From: JBGPEQ01 sp050180895
Lineage (GTDB): Bacteria > Pseudomonadota > Alphaproteobacteria > Dongiales > Dongiaceae
Reading direction: 5' to 3'
Length of the DNA stretch: 32,559 bases
Assembly (NCBI GenBank): GCA_050180895.1
Contig: JBFXDS010000022.1
Coordinates: 1-32,559, forward strand
The notes under the pieces are model-generated. The model was not told where the DNA came from. It saw only the letters and a program-made list of their open reading frames with translations, and made no database searches. A program made the position numbers and the translations under genes. Positions 1-6,571 of this stretch are shown piece by piece (position 1 is the first letter of the stretch; each line of letters begins with the position of its first letter).

Positions 1-57
1 CACATGCACGTCCACCCGATCCTTCGACACATCGATCCCGACATAGATCGCGTCCAT
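1..57 (-). CDS. IS110-family DEDD transposase/recombinase, N-terminal fragment
   Basis: Only the first 19 codons are in the window. They read MDAIYVGIDVSKDRVDVHV. The YVGIDVSKD core is the start of the RuvC-like DEDD domain of IS110 (IS116/IS110/IS902) recombinases, and its aspartate (residue 9) is the first of the four acidic catalytic residues. The start ATG (complement of 55-57) is preceded by a good ribosome binding site, AAGGAAGG, about 5 bases upstream. The enzyme would cut and rejoin DNA of the element and its target under guidance of the bridge RNA. The serine-containing C-terminal domain cannot be judged because it is outside the window. Confidence 0.85.
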   Translation of the reverse strand, partial: MDAIYVGIDVSKDRVDVHV

Positions 58-123
58 CGCAACCCTTCCTTGCTTAACCGGGCTCGCGCTGCGGCCCACA
101 CGACTGTCCGGGTTCGATGGATC

Positions 124-190
124 GGCAATGGGGGAGCCAAGCTGAGCCACGGGCTTCCGTGCCCTCGGATGAGACGGACTCCCCACTGCC
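124..190 (-). ncRNA. Candidate IS110 bridge RNA, target-binding stem-loop
   Basis: The noncoding end folds into a nested structure. An outer stem pairs 124-127 with 187-190 and 131-136 (GGGGAG) with 179-184 (CTCCCC). A cap hairpin pairs 148-152 (CACGG) with 157-161 (CCGTG). Between them is an internal loop with two unpaired sides. On the minus strand the 5' side carries CTCATCC (complement of 167-173) and the 3' side carries GGCTCAG (complement of 142-148). The host repeat reads CTCATCCTGAGCC, so the first equals its left half and the second is complementary to its right half. This is the arrangement known for left and right target guides of IS110 bridge RNAs. The full RNA probably spans roughly 58-234; a donor loop would lie between the target loop and the recombinase start, but I could not identify it. 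Confidence 0.68.
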
Positions 191-234
191 ACCGCACCTC
201 CTACTCTACTCGATGCGGACGATCTCAACTTACA

Positions 235-300
235 AGGATGAGGACCTTATCTTCGTGCCACCAAGAACGCCCCTCATCCTGAGCCTGTCGAAGGACGCAC
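235..300. repeat. Palindromic intergenic repeat, copy 1, interrupted by the IS110 element
   Basis: The right arm (273-300, CTCATCCTGAGCCTGTCGAA and following) and the spacer with TTCGTGCCACCAAGA are intact and closely match copy 2 at 10329-10412. The left arm retains only AGGATGAGG (235-243); the outer portion (GTGCGTCCTTCGACAGGCTC in other copies) is missing and replaced by IS sequence. The lost arm should be found at the far end of the IS element, beyond the window. Confidence 0.85.
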
Positions 301-376
301 GATGCGGGTCCCATAAATTGTCGGCGTTTTCCGGCTTTAACGAATCCTAAGCCCTGCCGGCGCTATCACTGCGCCC

Positions 377-661
377 ATGCAACAAGCTCCCTACGGACGC
401 AAGCTGGCGCTCCTCACCCGCCGGGTATCGGCGGTCGGCGCCGAAACCGTCCAGCTCGAGACGGGCATCCTCGCCTTCACCCAGTGCGAGCTGCTGCTCG
501 ACCGAGGGTTGCACAAACGCCCCGTCCGCCTGCGCTCCGACTGGATGAGCCGGGTCGAGCCCATCGACCGCGACATGCGGCGAAGCCTGGGCGACGCCGA
601 CGTGATGCTCTCCCTGAGCGATGCCGAGCTGTCGGAGCAGGAGCGCGTCACGCTCCTCTGA
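377..661 (+). CDS. Small conserved-looking protein of unknown function
   Basis: A 94-residue open frame beginning MQQAPYGRKLALLTRR and ending SEQERVTLL. I do not recognise a family. The protein is charged, without signal peptide or membrane segment, and has amphipathic helices and a patch KRPVRLRSDWMSRVEPIDRD in its middle. It lies 76 bases upstream of the DUF1244 gene in the same direction. No clear ribosome binding site precedes the ATG, and the opposite strand is also open here, as often happens at this GC content. The plus-strand reading is preferred because its residue composition is protein-like, whereas the antisense frames are serine- and arginine-rich. Confidence 0.5.
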   Translation: MQQAPYGRKLALLTRRVSAVGAETVQLETGILAFTQCELLLDRGLHKRPVRLRSDWMSRVEPIDRDMRRSLGDADVMLSLSDAELSEQERVTLL

Positions 662-737
662 CCCCCGGCCCGAACCCCTGGTTCCTTGCGCCGGGCGATC
701 ACATATACTCTTCAGCCGGACTGGTCTGGAGAGCCTC

Positions 738-1031
738 ATGGACGACAAGACACGCACCGAACTCGAAGCCGCCGCCTTCCGCCGCCTGGTGCAACATTTG
801 CGCGAGCGCACGGACGTGCAGAACATCGATCTGATGAATCTGGTCGGCTTCTGCCGCAACTGCCTGTCGAAATGGTACCGCGCCGCCGCCGAGGAGCGCG
901 GCCTGGCCCTCAGCGACCCTGCGGCGCGCGAGATCGTCTACGGCATGCCCTATGACGAGTGGAAGGCGAAGTTCCAGAAGGAATCGACGCCCGACCAGCA
1001 GAAACAGCCCGCCGCCCAGCACAAGCACTGA
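738..1031 (+). CDS. DUF1244 family protein
   Basis: The 97-residue product starts MDDKTRTELEAAAFRRLV and contains the family core NIDLMNLVGFCRNCLSKWY (about residues 34-52), followed by YGMPYDEWKAKFQ. This is DUF1244 (PF06844), a small, mainly helical cytoplasmic family widespread in Proteobacteria; its biochemical role is not established. The two cysteines in FCRNC are typical. The C-terminus is a short Gln/Lys/His-rich tail. The start at 738 was chosen because the family normally begins a few residues before the first helix; in-frame upstream sequence back to 621 lacks family similarity. No obvious terminator follows, only a weak GGGCGA/TCGCCC hairpin at 1070-1086 without a T run. Confidence 0.88.
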   Translation: MDDKTRTELEAAAFRRLVQHLRERTDVQNIDLMNLVGFCRNCLSKWYRAAAEERGLALSDPAAREIVYGMPYDEWKAKFQKESTPDQQKQPAAQHKH

Positions 1032-1100
1032 CGCCGCGCCGCTCGCTCACCAACTTGTGATGGGGGATGGGGCGATAATCTCGCCCGGAGCGGCGGCTTC

Positions 1101-1137
1101 CATATATATTGATAGCTTACTAATTATGAGTATGTGA
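1101..1137 (+). promoter_or_regulatory. AT-rich promoter candidate ahead of the oxygenase gene
   Basis: A short AT-rich island in very GC-rich surroundings. TTGATA at 1109-1114 followed after 16 bases by TATGTG at 1131-1136 would serve as -35 and -10 elements, with the oxygenase start about 47 bases further on. The assignment rests on base composition and loose consensus only. Confidence 0.35.
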
Positions 1138-1183
1138 TTTAATCGGCGCTGTTCCGAGTACGGCATCCTTTTCGAGGGCGGTC

Positions 1184-1837
1184 TTGTCCGACGTCTCCTT
1201 GCGGCGACTCGTATCCGATCGCGCCGATCCCGGCCGGACGCCGATCCCGCCGACAGCGCCCGCCACCTTCATCCAGGGTTACCCCGCAGCGTTGCCGAGA
1301 TCGACCTGCGAGGACATCGTCTCCCGCTTCGAGGCGGATCCGCGCAAGTTCCCCAGCCGGACCGCCACGCGGCAGACTCCGCTGATCCGGTCGGGAACCA
1401 TGCTGGAGATCCCGCGCTACCCGGAGTGGGCGGACGTCTGCGACCTCGTCACGCAGGTGACGCGCCGATGCATCGACGACTATGTGAAGCGCTACCCCAG
1501 CCTGCAGTTCCTGGCGAGCCCGCAGGCCAGCATGATCACGCCGCCGATCATCGAGCGGATCGCGCCGGGCCAGGGCTACGGCTATCACGTCGACGCCGGT
1601 GCCGGCGGCACCCACGACCGCATCCTCTCGGGTCTCTTCTATCTGCGGGACATCGCCGAGGGCGGCGAAACCGAGTTCCCGTTCCAGCTCCTGCGGATAC
1701 GGCCGCAGGCCGGCATGCTTCTGCTCTTCCCGCCCTTCTGGACGCATCTCCACCAGGGCGTGAGTCCGGTATCGGCGGTCAAGTACAACATCACGAACTT
1801 CGTGATCCTGCGGCCCCCGGCTCCGCGCCCGGCCTGA
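1184..1837 (+). CDS. 2-oxoglutarate/Fe(II)-dependent oxygenase, prolyl-4-hydroxylase-like
   Basis: A 217-residue cytoplasmic enzyme. The double-stranded beta-helix core runs from about residue 110 to 210. Iron ligands are visible as H135 and D137 in GYHVDAG, with the distal histidine in WTHLHQG (H188 or H190); K200 in VKYN is the likely 2-oxoglutarate-binding residue. Between them lie the family strands LSGLFYLRD and EGGETEFP, and MLLLFPPFW. These are P4Hc features: oxidation of a substrate coupled to decarboxylation of 2-oxoglutarate. The substrate (a peptidyl proline, another residue or a small molecule) cannot be told. The start is probably TTG at 1184, with GAGGG about 6 bases upstream; no ATG fits. 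It converges with the MarR gene, 9 bases apart. Confidence 0.82.
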   Translation: MSDVSLRRLVSDRADPGRTPIPPTAPATFIQGYPAALPRSTCEDIVSRFEADPRKFPSRTATRQTPLIRSGTMLEIPRYPEWADVCDLVTQVTRRCIDDYVKRYPSLQFLASPQASMITPPIIERIAPGQGYGYHVDAGAGGTHDRILSGLFYLRDIAEGGETEFPFQLLRIRPQAGMLLLFPPFWTHLHQGVSPVSAVKYNITNFVILRPPAPRPA

Positions 1838-1846
1838 ACCGTCTGC

Positions 1847-2371
1847 TCAGCCCTTCGCGCTCGGGCGCCGCCTTGTCGACGTGGCGGCCTGCTTCGCGGC
1901 GCCGAGCGCCTCGATCGACCGTTGCACCTCGTCGAGGACCCGGATCGCCGCAACCAACCGGCTGTCCGGGACGCCGCCCAGCAGGTGGTCTCGGGTTTCG
2001 GCGACGACCGCTTCGATCTTTCGCTGCAGCGTCTCGCCGCGCGGCGTCAGCCGGATGGTCTTGGTGCGGCGGTCGCTGTCGGCGCAACGGACGATATATC
2101 CGTCGCGCTCGAGCGTATCGAGCAGCCGCACGAGCGACGGACCTTCGATGCCGAGGGATTCTGCGAGATCGGTCTGTCGGGGCGGCCCCGGTAGCTTCGA
2201 GAGATGCAGCAGCGGCCGCCACGTGGCGTCGGTCAGTCCGAACACCTTCAGTCGTGTATCGACCAGCGCGCGCCAGCGCCGTGCCACTTGCCCGAGCTTC
2301 ACCCCAAAGGCGGCGCGTAGATCGGTGCCGTGAAGTGACGCCGGCTGCCGCCCGGCGCTTCTCTCTCTCAT
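1847..2371 (-). CDS. MarR-family transcriptional regulator
   Basis: A 174-residue winged-helix regulator. The DNA-binding unit is at about residues 55-120: ATWRPLLHLSKLP, then the recognition helix region LAESLGIEGPSLVRLLDTLE, and the wing with the family signature DSDRRTKTIRLTPRG. Flanking helices form the dimer interface. The C-terminal tail is rich in Ala, Lys and Arg. The ATG at 2371 gives MRERSAGRQ; the frame stays open further upstream but without family similarity and into the gapR promoter region. MarR proteins usually repress their own operon and a neighbouring efflux or stress gene and are released by aromatic ligands; the EamA exporter 0.4 kb away is a possible but unproven target. 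Confidence 0.85.
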   Translation of the reverse strand: MRERSAGRQPASLHGTDLRAAFGVKLGQVARRWRALVDTRLKVFGLTDATWRPLLHLSKLPGPPRQTDLAESLGIEGPSLVRLLDTLERDGYIVRCADSDRRTKTIRLTPRGETLQRKIEAVVAETRDHLLGGVPDSRLVAAIRVLDEVQRSIEALGAAKQAATSTRRRPSAKG

Positions 2372-2533
2372 CCGCTCATCCGGCTTGCCTCGCCGCAGCG
2401 ATGACTGCTCGCCGGTCCCCCGCCCCCGAATCTCCCCCAGACTATGGGCCAGCGCGGCGCCAGACAATAGCCATGCCGCTTGCGACCCCTGGGAGCCGCA
2501 GATATTGTCCGCCCTTCGTTTTGGGGAGCGGTC

Positions 2534-2779
2534 ATGAAGAAACCCGGCGGCATCGCGGCAGATCGGCTGCGCTCGTTCCTCGAACGCATCGAGCGGCTGG
2601 AAGAGGAGAAGGCGGGCCTGACCGCCGATATCCGCGAGGTCTATGCCGAGGCCAAGGGCGGCGGCTTCGACACCAAGGTCATGCGCCAGATCGTCCGTCT
2701 GCGGAAGATGGACGATGCCGCCCGCCAGGAGCAGGAAGCGCTGCTCGACGTCTACCGCCGCGCCATCGGCCTCGACTGA
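2534..2779 (+). CDS. gapR: GapR-family nucleoid-associated DNA-binding protein (DUF2312)
   Basis: An 81-residue protein matching DUF2312/UPF0335 along its whole length. It has a long first helix (DRLRSFLERIERLEEEKAGL), then the signature DIREVYAEAKGGGFDTKVMRQIVRLRK in two parts (residues 36-62), and a short final helix. In Caulobacter, GapR is an essential alphaproteobacterial protein that clamps overtwisted DNA and helps topoisomerases ahead of replication and transcription. The ATG at 2534 is preceded by GGGGAGCGG at a suitable distance. It is followed after 16 bases by an EamA exporter gene in the same direction, so the two may be co-transcribed, although no functional link is known. Confidence 0.9.
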   Translation: MKKPGGIAADRLRSFLERIERLEEEKAGLTADIREVYAEAKGGGFDTKVMRQIVRLRKMDDAARQEQEALLDVYRRAIGLD

Positions 2780-2795
2780 TCCCGCGGGCCCGGCC

Positions 2796-3683
2796 GTGGC
2801 GCCGCCGCGGAGTTCCCTGGCGCCGATCCTCGTCGCCGCGCTGATCATGGTGATCTGGGGCGCCACGCCGGTGGCGACGCGCCTCGCCGTCGCCGATCTC
2901 GATCCGCTTCATGTCGGTCTGCTGCGGACCGTCTTCGCCGGCGCGCTCGCCCTGCCTGTCGCGCTCGCCCTCCACCAGAGCCTGCCGAAGGACGGCCGCC
3001 GCTGGCTGCTGCTGGTGATTTCCGGCGCCTCCGGCTTCATCATCTTTCCGCTGCTCTACAGCTTCGGGCAGCGCGATACCTCGGCCATGCACGGCGGCAT
3101 GATCCTGGCGGCGCTGCCGGTCTTCACCGGCAGTTACGCCGCGCTCGTGGAGCGGCGGCGGCCCTCGGCGCGCTGGATCCTCGGCTGCATCATCGCGCTG
3201 GCCGGGGAGGGCGCGCTCATCGCCTTTCGCGCCGGCAGCGGCGGGGCGGAGCCGACCCTGGGCGGCGATCTGCTCGTGCTGCTGTCGGCGCTGCTGGTGG
3301 CGGCGGGCTATGTCGCCGGCGCGCGGCTGAGCCAGACCGGCTACAGCAGCCGGGCGACGACGCTCTGGGGCGTGACGCTGGGCGCCGTCGTCTCCGCGGT
3401 CATTACGGCCGTCGTGGTTGCCGGCAGCGGTTGGCCGTCGGCGGGCTGGGTCTCCTGGAGCGCCGTGCTCTATCTCGCGAGCATCACCACGATTCTCGGC
3501 TATGTCGGCTGGTATTGGGCGCTGGCCAGGGGCGGCATCGCCCGGATCGCCACGATCCAGTTCTTCCAGCCAGTGTCCGGCCTGATGCTGGCTGCCTTGT
3601 TGCTGGGCGAGCGCATGACGTTGCCGCTGCTGGCGGCGACGGTGGTGATCCTGGCCGGCGTGTGGATCGCGCAGCGGCCCTGA
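2796..3683 (+). CDS. EamA/DMT-superfamily transporter (RhaT/YdcZ-type permease)
   Basis: A 295-residue inner-membrane protein with about ten hydrophobic segments in two EamA repeats. The first repeat begins ILVAALIMVIWGATPVATRL and the second begins near GGDLLVLLSALLVAAGY, each ending in the typical pattern (repeat 2: IQFFQPVSGLMLAALLLGER, then VVILAGVWIAQRP). The WGATPV and LGER motifs are characteristic of drug/metabolite exporters; the substrate is not predictable. The start is taken as GTG at 2796, just after gapR, because it leads directly into a short N-terminus before the first membrane segment; no ATG is available before the second half of that segment. It converges with oppF, leaving only 10 bases between them. 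Confidence 0.85.
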   Translation: MAPPRSSLAPILVAALIMVIWGATPVATRLAVADLDPLHVGLLRTVFAGALALPVALALHQSLPKDGRRWLLLVISGASGFIIFPLLYSFGQRDTSAMHGGMILAALPVFTGSYAALVERRRPSARWILGCIIALAGEGALIAFRAGSGGAEPTLGGDLLVLLSALLVAAGYVAGARLSQTGYSSRATTLWGVTLGAVVSAVITAVVVAGSGWPSAGWVSWSAVLYLASITTILGYVGWYWALARGGIARIATIQFFQPVSGLMLAALLLGERMTLPLLAATVVILAGVWIAQRP

Positions 3684-3693
3684 TCCTCCGCCC

Positions 3694-4698
3694 TCATTCG
3701 TTCCAATGGTGGCAGGCGACCTGGTGACCTTGCTCGATGAATTCCAGCGGCGGCATCTCACGCGCGCAGATGTCCGTCGCCTTGGGACAGCGGGTGCGGA
3801 AGATGCAGCCCGAGGGCGGCTTCAGGGGCGAGGGCAGGTCGCCCGTCAGCACCAGGCGCCGGCGGTTCCGCTCGACGTCGGGATCCGGGATCGGCACCGC
3901 CGAGATCAGCGCCTGCGTATAGGGGTGGCGCGGGTTCCGGTACAGCGTGTCGCGGTCGGCCAATTCCGCCACGCGGCCCAGATACAGCACCATGATGCGG
4001 TGGCTGATATGCCGCACTACCGACAGGTTGTGCGAGATGAAGATCAGCGCCATGCCGGTGTCGCGCTGCAGGTCCATCAGCAGGTTGACGATCTGCGCCT
4101 GGATCGAAACATCGAGGGCCGAGACCGGCTCGTCGCAGACGATCAGCTTGGGATTGTTGATCATCGCCCGCGCGATGCCGATGCGCTGGCATTGGCCGCC
4201 GGAGAATTCGTGCGGATAGCGGTTGATCTGGTTCGGCAGCAGACCGACCTTTGCCATCATCTCCTGCACGCGCCGCTTGACCTCGGCCTTCGCCACGTCC
4301 GGCTGGAAGGTCCGCAGCGGCTCGGCGATGATCTCGCCGACGGTCATGCGCGGATTGAGCGAGGCCAGCGGGTCCTGGAAGATGATCTGCATCTCCTGCC
4401 GCTTCTGCCGCATCGCCTCGTGCGACAGCCGCGCGAGATCCTGGCCCAGCCAGACGACCCGGCCGCCGGCATGCGGCAGGAGGCGGAGCACGGCGCGCCC
4501 GAGCGTCGACTTGCCGCAGCCGGATTCGCCGACCAGGCCGAGCGTCTCGCCCGGCCGCAGGTCGAAGGTCACGCCGTCGACGGCCCGCAGCGTCGCCGCC
4601 GGCTGGCGGGCGAGAAAGCCGCCGCCGATCGTGAAGTGCACCTTCAGATCGTGGACCGAGAGCAGCGGCGCGCGGCCTAGAGGCGCGGCAGGTGGCAC
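3694..4698 (-). CDS. oppF: Oligopeptide/dipeptide ABC transporter ATP-binding subunit (OppF-like)
   Basis: A 334-residue ABC ATPase, last gene of the peptide importer operon. Visible motifs are Walker A GESGCGKST (about residues 58-66), Q-loop FQDPLASLNPR, signature SGGQCQRIGIARA and Walker B LIVCDEPVSALD with the switch histidine in ISHNLSVV. The C-terminal oligo_HPY segment (GCIFRTRCPKATDIC) with conserved cysteines is diagnostic of Opp/Dpp ATPases and often linked to an Fe-S site. It pairs with OppD on the cytoplasmic face to power import. Start is GTG at 4698, which overlaps the end of oppD by 22 bases, indicating translational coupling. Confidence 0.92.
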   Translation of the reverse strand: MPPAAPLGRAPLLSVHDLKVHFTIGGGFLARQPAATLRAVDGVTFDLRPGETLGLVGESGCGKSTLGRAVLRLLPHAGGRVVWLGQDLARLSHEAMRQKRQEMQIIFQDPLASLNPRMTVGEIIAEPLRTFQPDVAKAEVKRRVQEMMAKVGLLPNQINRYPHEFSGGQCQRIGIARAMINNPKLIVCDEPVSALDVSIQAQIVNLLMDLQRDTGMALIFISHNLSVVRHISHRIMVLYLGRVAELADRDTLYRNPRHPYTQALISAVPIPDPDVERNRRRLVLTGDLPSPLKPPSGCIFRTRCPKATDICAREMPPLEFIEQGHQVACHHWNE

Positions 4699-5663
4699 GC
4701 CTTGCTCCTTTCCTCGGCGATCGCGCGCAGCGGCGGCACCTCGGCGGCGCAGACCTCGATGCGGCGGTCGCAGCGCGTGCGGAAGGCGCAGCCCGCCGGT
4801 AGCCGCTGCAGGTTGGGCGGCTGTCCGGAGATCGTCGTCAGCCGGTCGTGCATGACCTCGTCCAGCCGCGGCATCGAGCGCAGCAGCCCGGCGGTATAGG
4901 GATGCTGCGGATCGTGGAACAGCTCGCGCACCGGCGCCGCCTCCACCACGCGGCCGGCATACATCACCATCACGCGGTCGCAGAGGCCGGCGATCACGCC
5001 CATGTCGTGGGTGATGAGGATCAGCGCCATATTGCTCTGCCGGCGCAGCTCCGCGATCAGCTCCAGGATCTGCGCCTGCACCGTGACGTCGAGCGCGGTC
5101 GTCGGCTCGTCGGCGATAAGCAGCTCGGGCTGGCAGAGCAGGGCCATCGCGATCATCACCCGCTGGCGCATCCCGCCGGAGAACTCGTGCGGATACATGT
5201 CGATGCGGCGTGCCGCTTCCGGGATCTGCACCCGGTCCAGCATGGCGACGGCGGCCGTGCGCGCGTCGCGCTCGCTCATCCCCTTGTGGGTGACCAGCAC
5301 CTCCGTCAGCTGCCGGTGGACGGTGAGGTAGGGATTGAGCGACGTCATCGGATCCTGGAAGATCATCGACATGCGCTCGCCGCGGATGCGGTTGAGCTGC
5401 GTCGGGGGGAGATTGAGGATCTCCTCGCCGTGGAAGCGGACGCTGCCGGTGGCGCGGCCATTGGCCGCCAGCAGCCCCATGACCGACATGAAGATCTGGC
5501 TCTTGCCCGAGCCGGACTCGCCGACGACGCCGAGCGACTCGCCGGGGCGCACCTGGAAGCTGATCTTGTTGACCGCTTTGACCGTGCCGTCCGGCGTGTC
5601 GAAGGTCGTCTCGAGGGTGTCGACCGCGAGCGCCGGAGGATGGCTGTTCGAGCCGGCAGCCAT
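4677..5663 (-). CDS. oppD: Oligopeptide/dipeptide ABC transporter ATP-binding subunit (OppD-like)
   Basis: A 328-residue ABC ATPase beginning MAAGSNSHPPALAVDTLETTF. Walker A is GESGSGKSQ, Q-loop IFQDPMTSLNPYL, signature FSGGMRQRVMIAMAL, Walker B LLIADEPTTALDV, switch histidine in ITHDMGVIAG, and an oligo_HPY tail (AGCAFRTRCDRRIEVC). The residue after the P-loop is Q rather than the more usual T or V, as in some rhizobial relatives. The ATG at 5663 was chosen because it lies 5 bases after the oppC stop and gives the family N-terminus; a longer open frame runs back into oppC but lacks similarity. It overlaps oppF at its 3' end. Confidence 0.92.
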   Translation of the reverse strand: MAAGSNSHPPALAVDTLETTFDTPDGTVKAVNKISFQVRPGESLGVVGESGSGKSQIFMSVMGLLAANGRATGSVRFHGEEILNLPPTQLNRIRGERMSMIFQDPMTSLNPYLTVHRQLTEVLVTHKGMSERDARTAAVAMLDRVQIPEAARRIDMYPHEFSGGMRQRVMIAMALLCQPELLIADEPTTALDVTVQAQILELIAELRRQSNMALILITHDMGVIAGLCDRVMVMYAGRVVEAAPVRELFHDPQHPYTAGLLRSMPRLDEVMHDRLTTISGQPPNLQRLPAGCAFRTRCDRRIEVCAAEVPPLRAIAEERSKACHLPRL

Positions 5664-5668
5664 GGCGC

Positions 5669-6565
5669 TCAGCGGTCCTTGGGGTCGAGGGCGTCGCGTA
5701 GCCCGTCGCCGATGAAATTGAAGCTGAACAGCGTGACCGCCAGGAAAATGGCTGGGAAGATCAGGCTCCACCAGGCCGTCTCCATCACGTCCGCGCCTTC
5801 GGCGATGAGCACGCCCCAGCTCGTGGCCGGCTCCTGCACGCCGAGGCCCAGGAAGCTCAGGAACGATTCGTAGAGGATCACCTGCGGCACCGTCAGCGTC
5901 ACATAGACGACGACCGGTCCGAGGGTGTTGGGGATGATGTGGCGGCGGATGATGTTGAAGGTGGAGACGCCGGCGGCGTGCGCCGCCTCGACGAACTCCT
6001 TGCGCTTCAGGCTCAGGGTCTGGCCGCGCACGATCCGCGCCATGTCCAGCCAGGAGATGGCCCCGATGGCGATGAAGATGAGCAGGATGTCGCGCCCGAA
6101 CACGACCAGAAGGATGATGACGAAGAAGATGAACGGGATGGAATAGAGGATGTCGACGATGCGCATCATCACGGCATCGATCCGGCCGCCGATGAAGCCG
6201 GCCGTGGCGCCCCAGGCGACCCCGATGATCAGGCTGACGACCGTGGCTGCCAGTCCGACCATCAGCGAGACCCGGCCGCCATAGAGCGTGCGCACGAACT
6301 GGTCGCGTCCGTTCTGATCGGTGCCGAAATAGTGGGCGTTGGCGAAGTCGGGCGGCGCGGCGATCGCGTCCCAGAAGACCTCGTCATAGGCGTGGGGGCT
6401 GAGGTAGGGCGCAAAGATCGCCGACAGCGAGATGATCACGAGAATGATGCCGCTGACGACGGCGGCGTGGTTGCGCAGCAGGCGCCGCCAGGCGTCGACC
6501 CACAGGCTTCGGCCGCGGATCTCTTCCGCGACGGCGGTTCCGGGCAGCAGCGTCAGATCGGCCAT
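5669..6565 (-). CDS. oppC: Oligopeptide/dipeptide ABC transporter permease (OppC-like)
   Basis: A 298-residue inner-membrane permease. An N-terminal cytoplasmic segment (SLWVDAWRRLLRNHAAVVSG) leads into the first membrane helix, followed by the typical periplasmic insert with HYFGTDQNGRDQFVRTLYGG. Five further helices follow, with the EAA coupling loop at EFVEAAHAAGVSTFNIIRRH and the following PNTLGPVVVY. The end is GDGLRDALDPKDR, the usual OppC/DppC finish. It forms the channel with OppB. Spacing is 6 bases from oppB and 5 bases to oppD, consistent with a single transcript. Confidence 0.92.
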   Translation of the reverse strand: MADLTLLPGTAVAEEIRGRSLWVDAWRRLLRNHAAVVSGIILVIISLSAIFAPYLSPHAYDEVFWDAIAAPPDFANAHYFGTDQNGRDQFVRTLYGGRVSLMVGLAATVVSLIIGVAWGATAGFIGGRIDAVMMRIVDILYSIPFIFFVIILLVVFGRDILLIFIAIGAISWLDMARIVRGQTLSLKRKEFVEAAHAAGVSTFNIIRRHIIPNTLGPVVVYVTLTVPQVILYESFLSFLGLGVQEPATSWGVLIAEGADVMETAWWSLIFPAIFLAVTLFSFNFIGDGLRDALDPKDR

Positions 6566-6571
6566 GGCGTG

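Larger units (their letters stand above)
1..234 (-). mobile_element. IS110-family insertion sequence, upstream (left) end, cut by window edge
   Basis: The segment holds the first codons of an IS110-type recombinase reading leftward out of the window, plus about 177 bp of noncoding DNA upstream of it. The boundary is placed at 234/235 because from 235 rightward the sequence matches the palindromic repeat also seen at 10329, 25117 and 30818, while leftward the match stops abruptly and the other arm of the repeat is missing. IS110 elements are known to make no target duplication and to recombine at a short core; here CT (minus strand, 235-236) fits. A long noncoding upstream end is typical of the IS110 subgroup, where it encodes the bridge RNA. 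Most of the element, including its other end, lies outside the window. Confidence 0.8.

Noticed and set aside
71..93. A donor-binding guide in the IS110 noncoding end, from partial similarity of TTGCTTAA to the IS terminus TTGTAAG
   Set aside because: The match is interrupted and overlaps the ribosome binding site of the recombinase; the far IS end is not in the window, so the donor loop cannot be tested.
347..859. A 170-residue minus-strand frame opposite the genes at 377 and 738
   Set aside because: It overlaps the well-supported DUF1244 gene and has shadow-frame composition.
1847..2866. A 339-residue version of the MarR protein
   Set aside because: Residues before MRERSAG have no MarR similarity and would run antisense through gapR and into the EamA gene; the start at 2371 gives the usual length.
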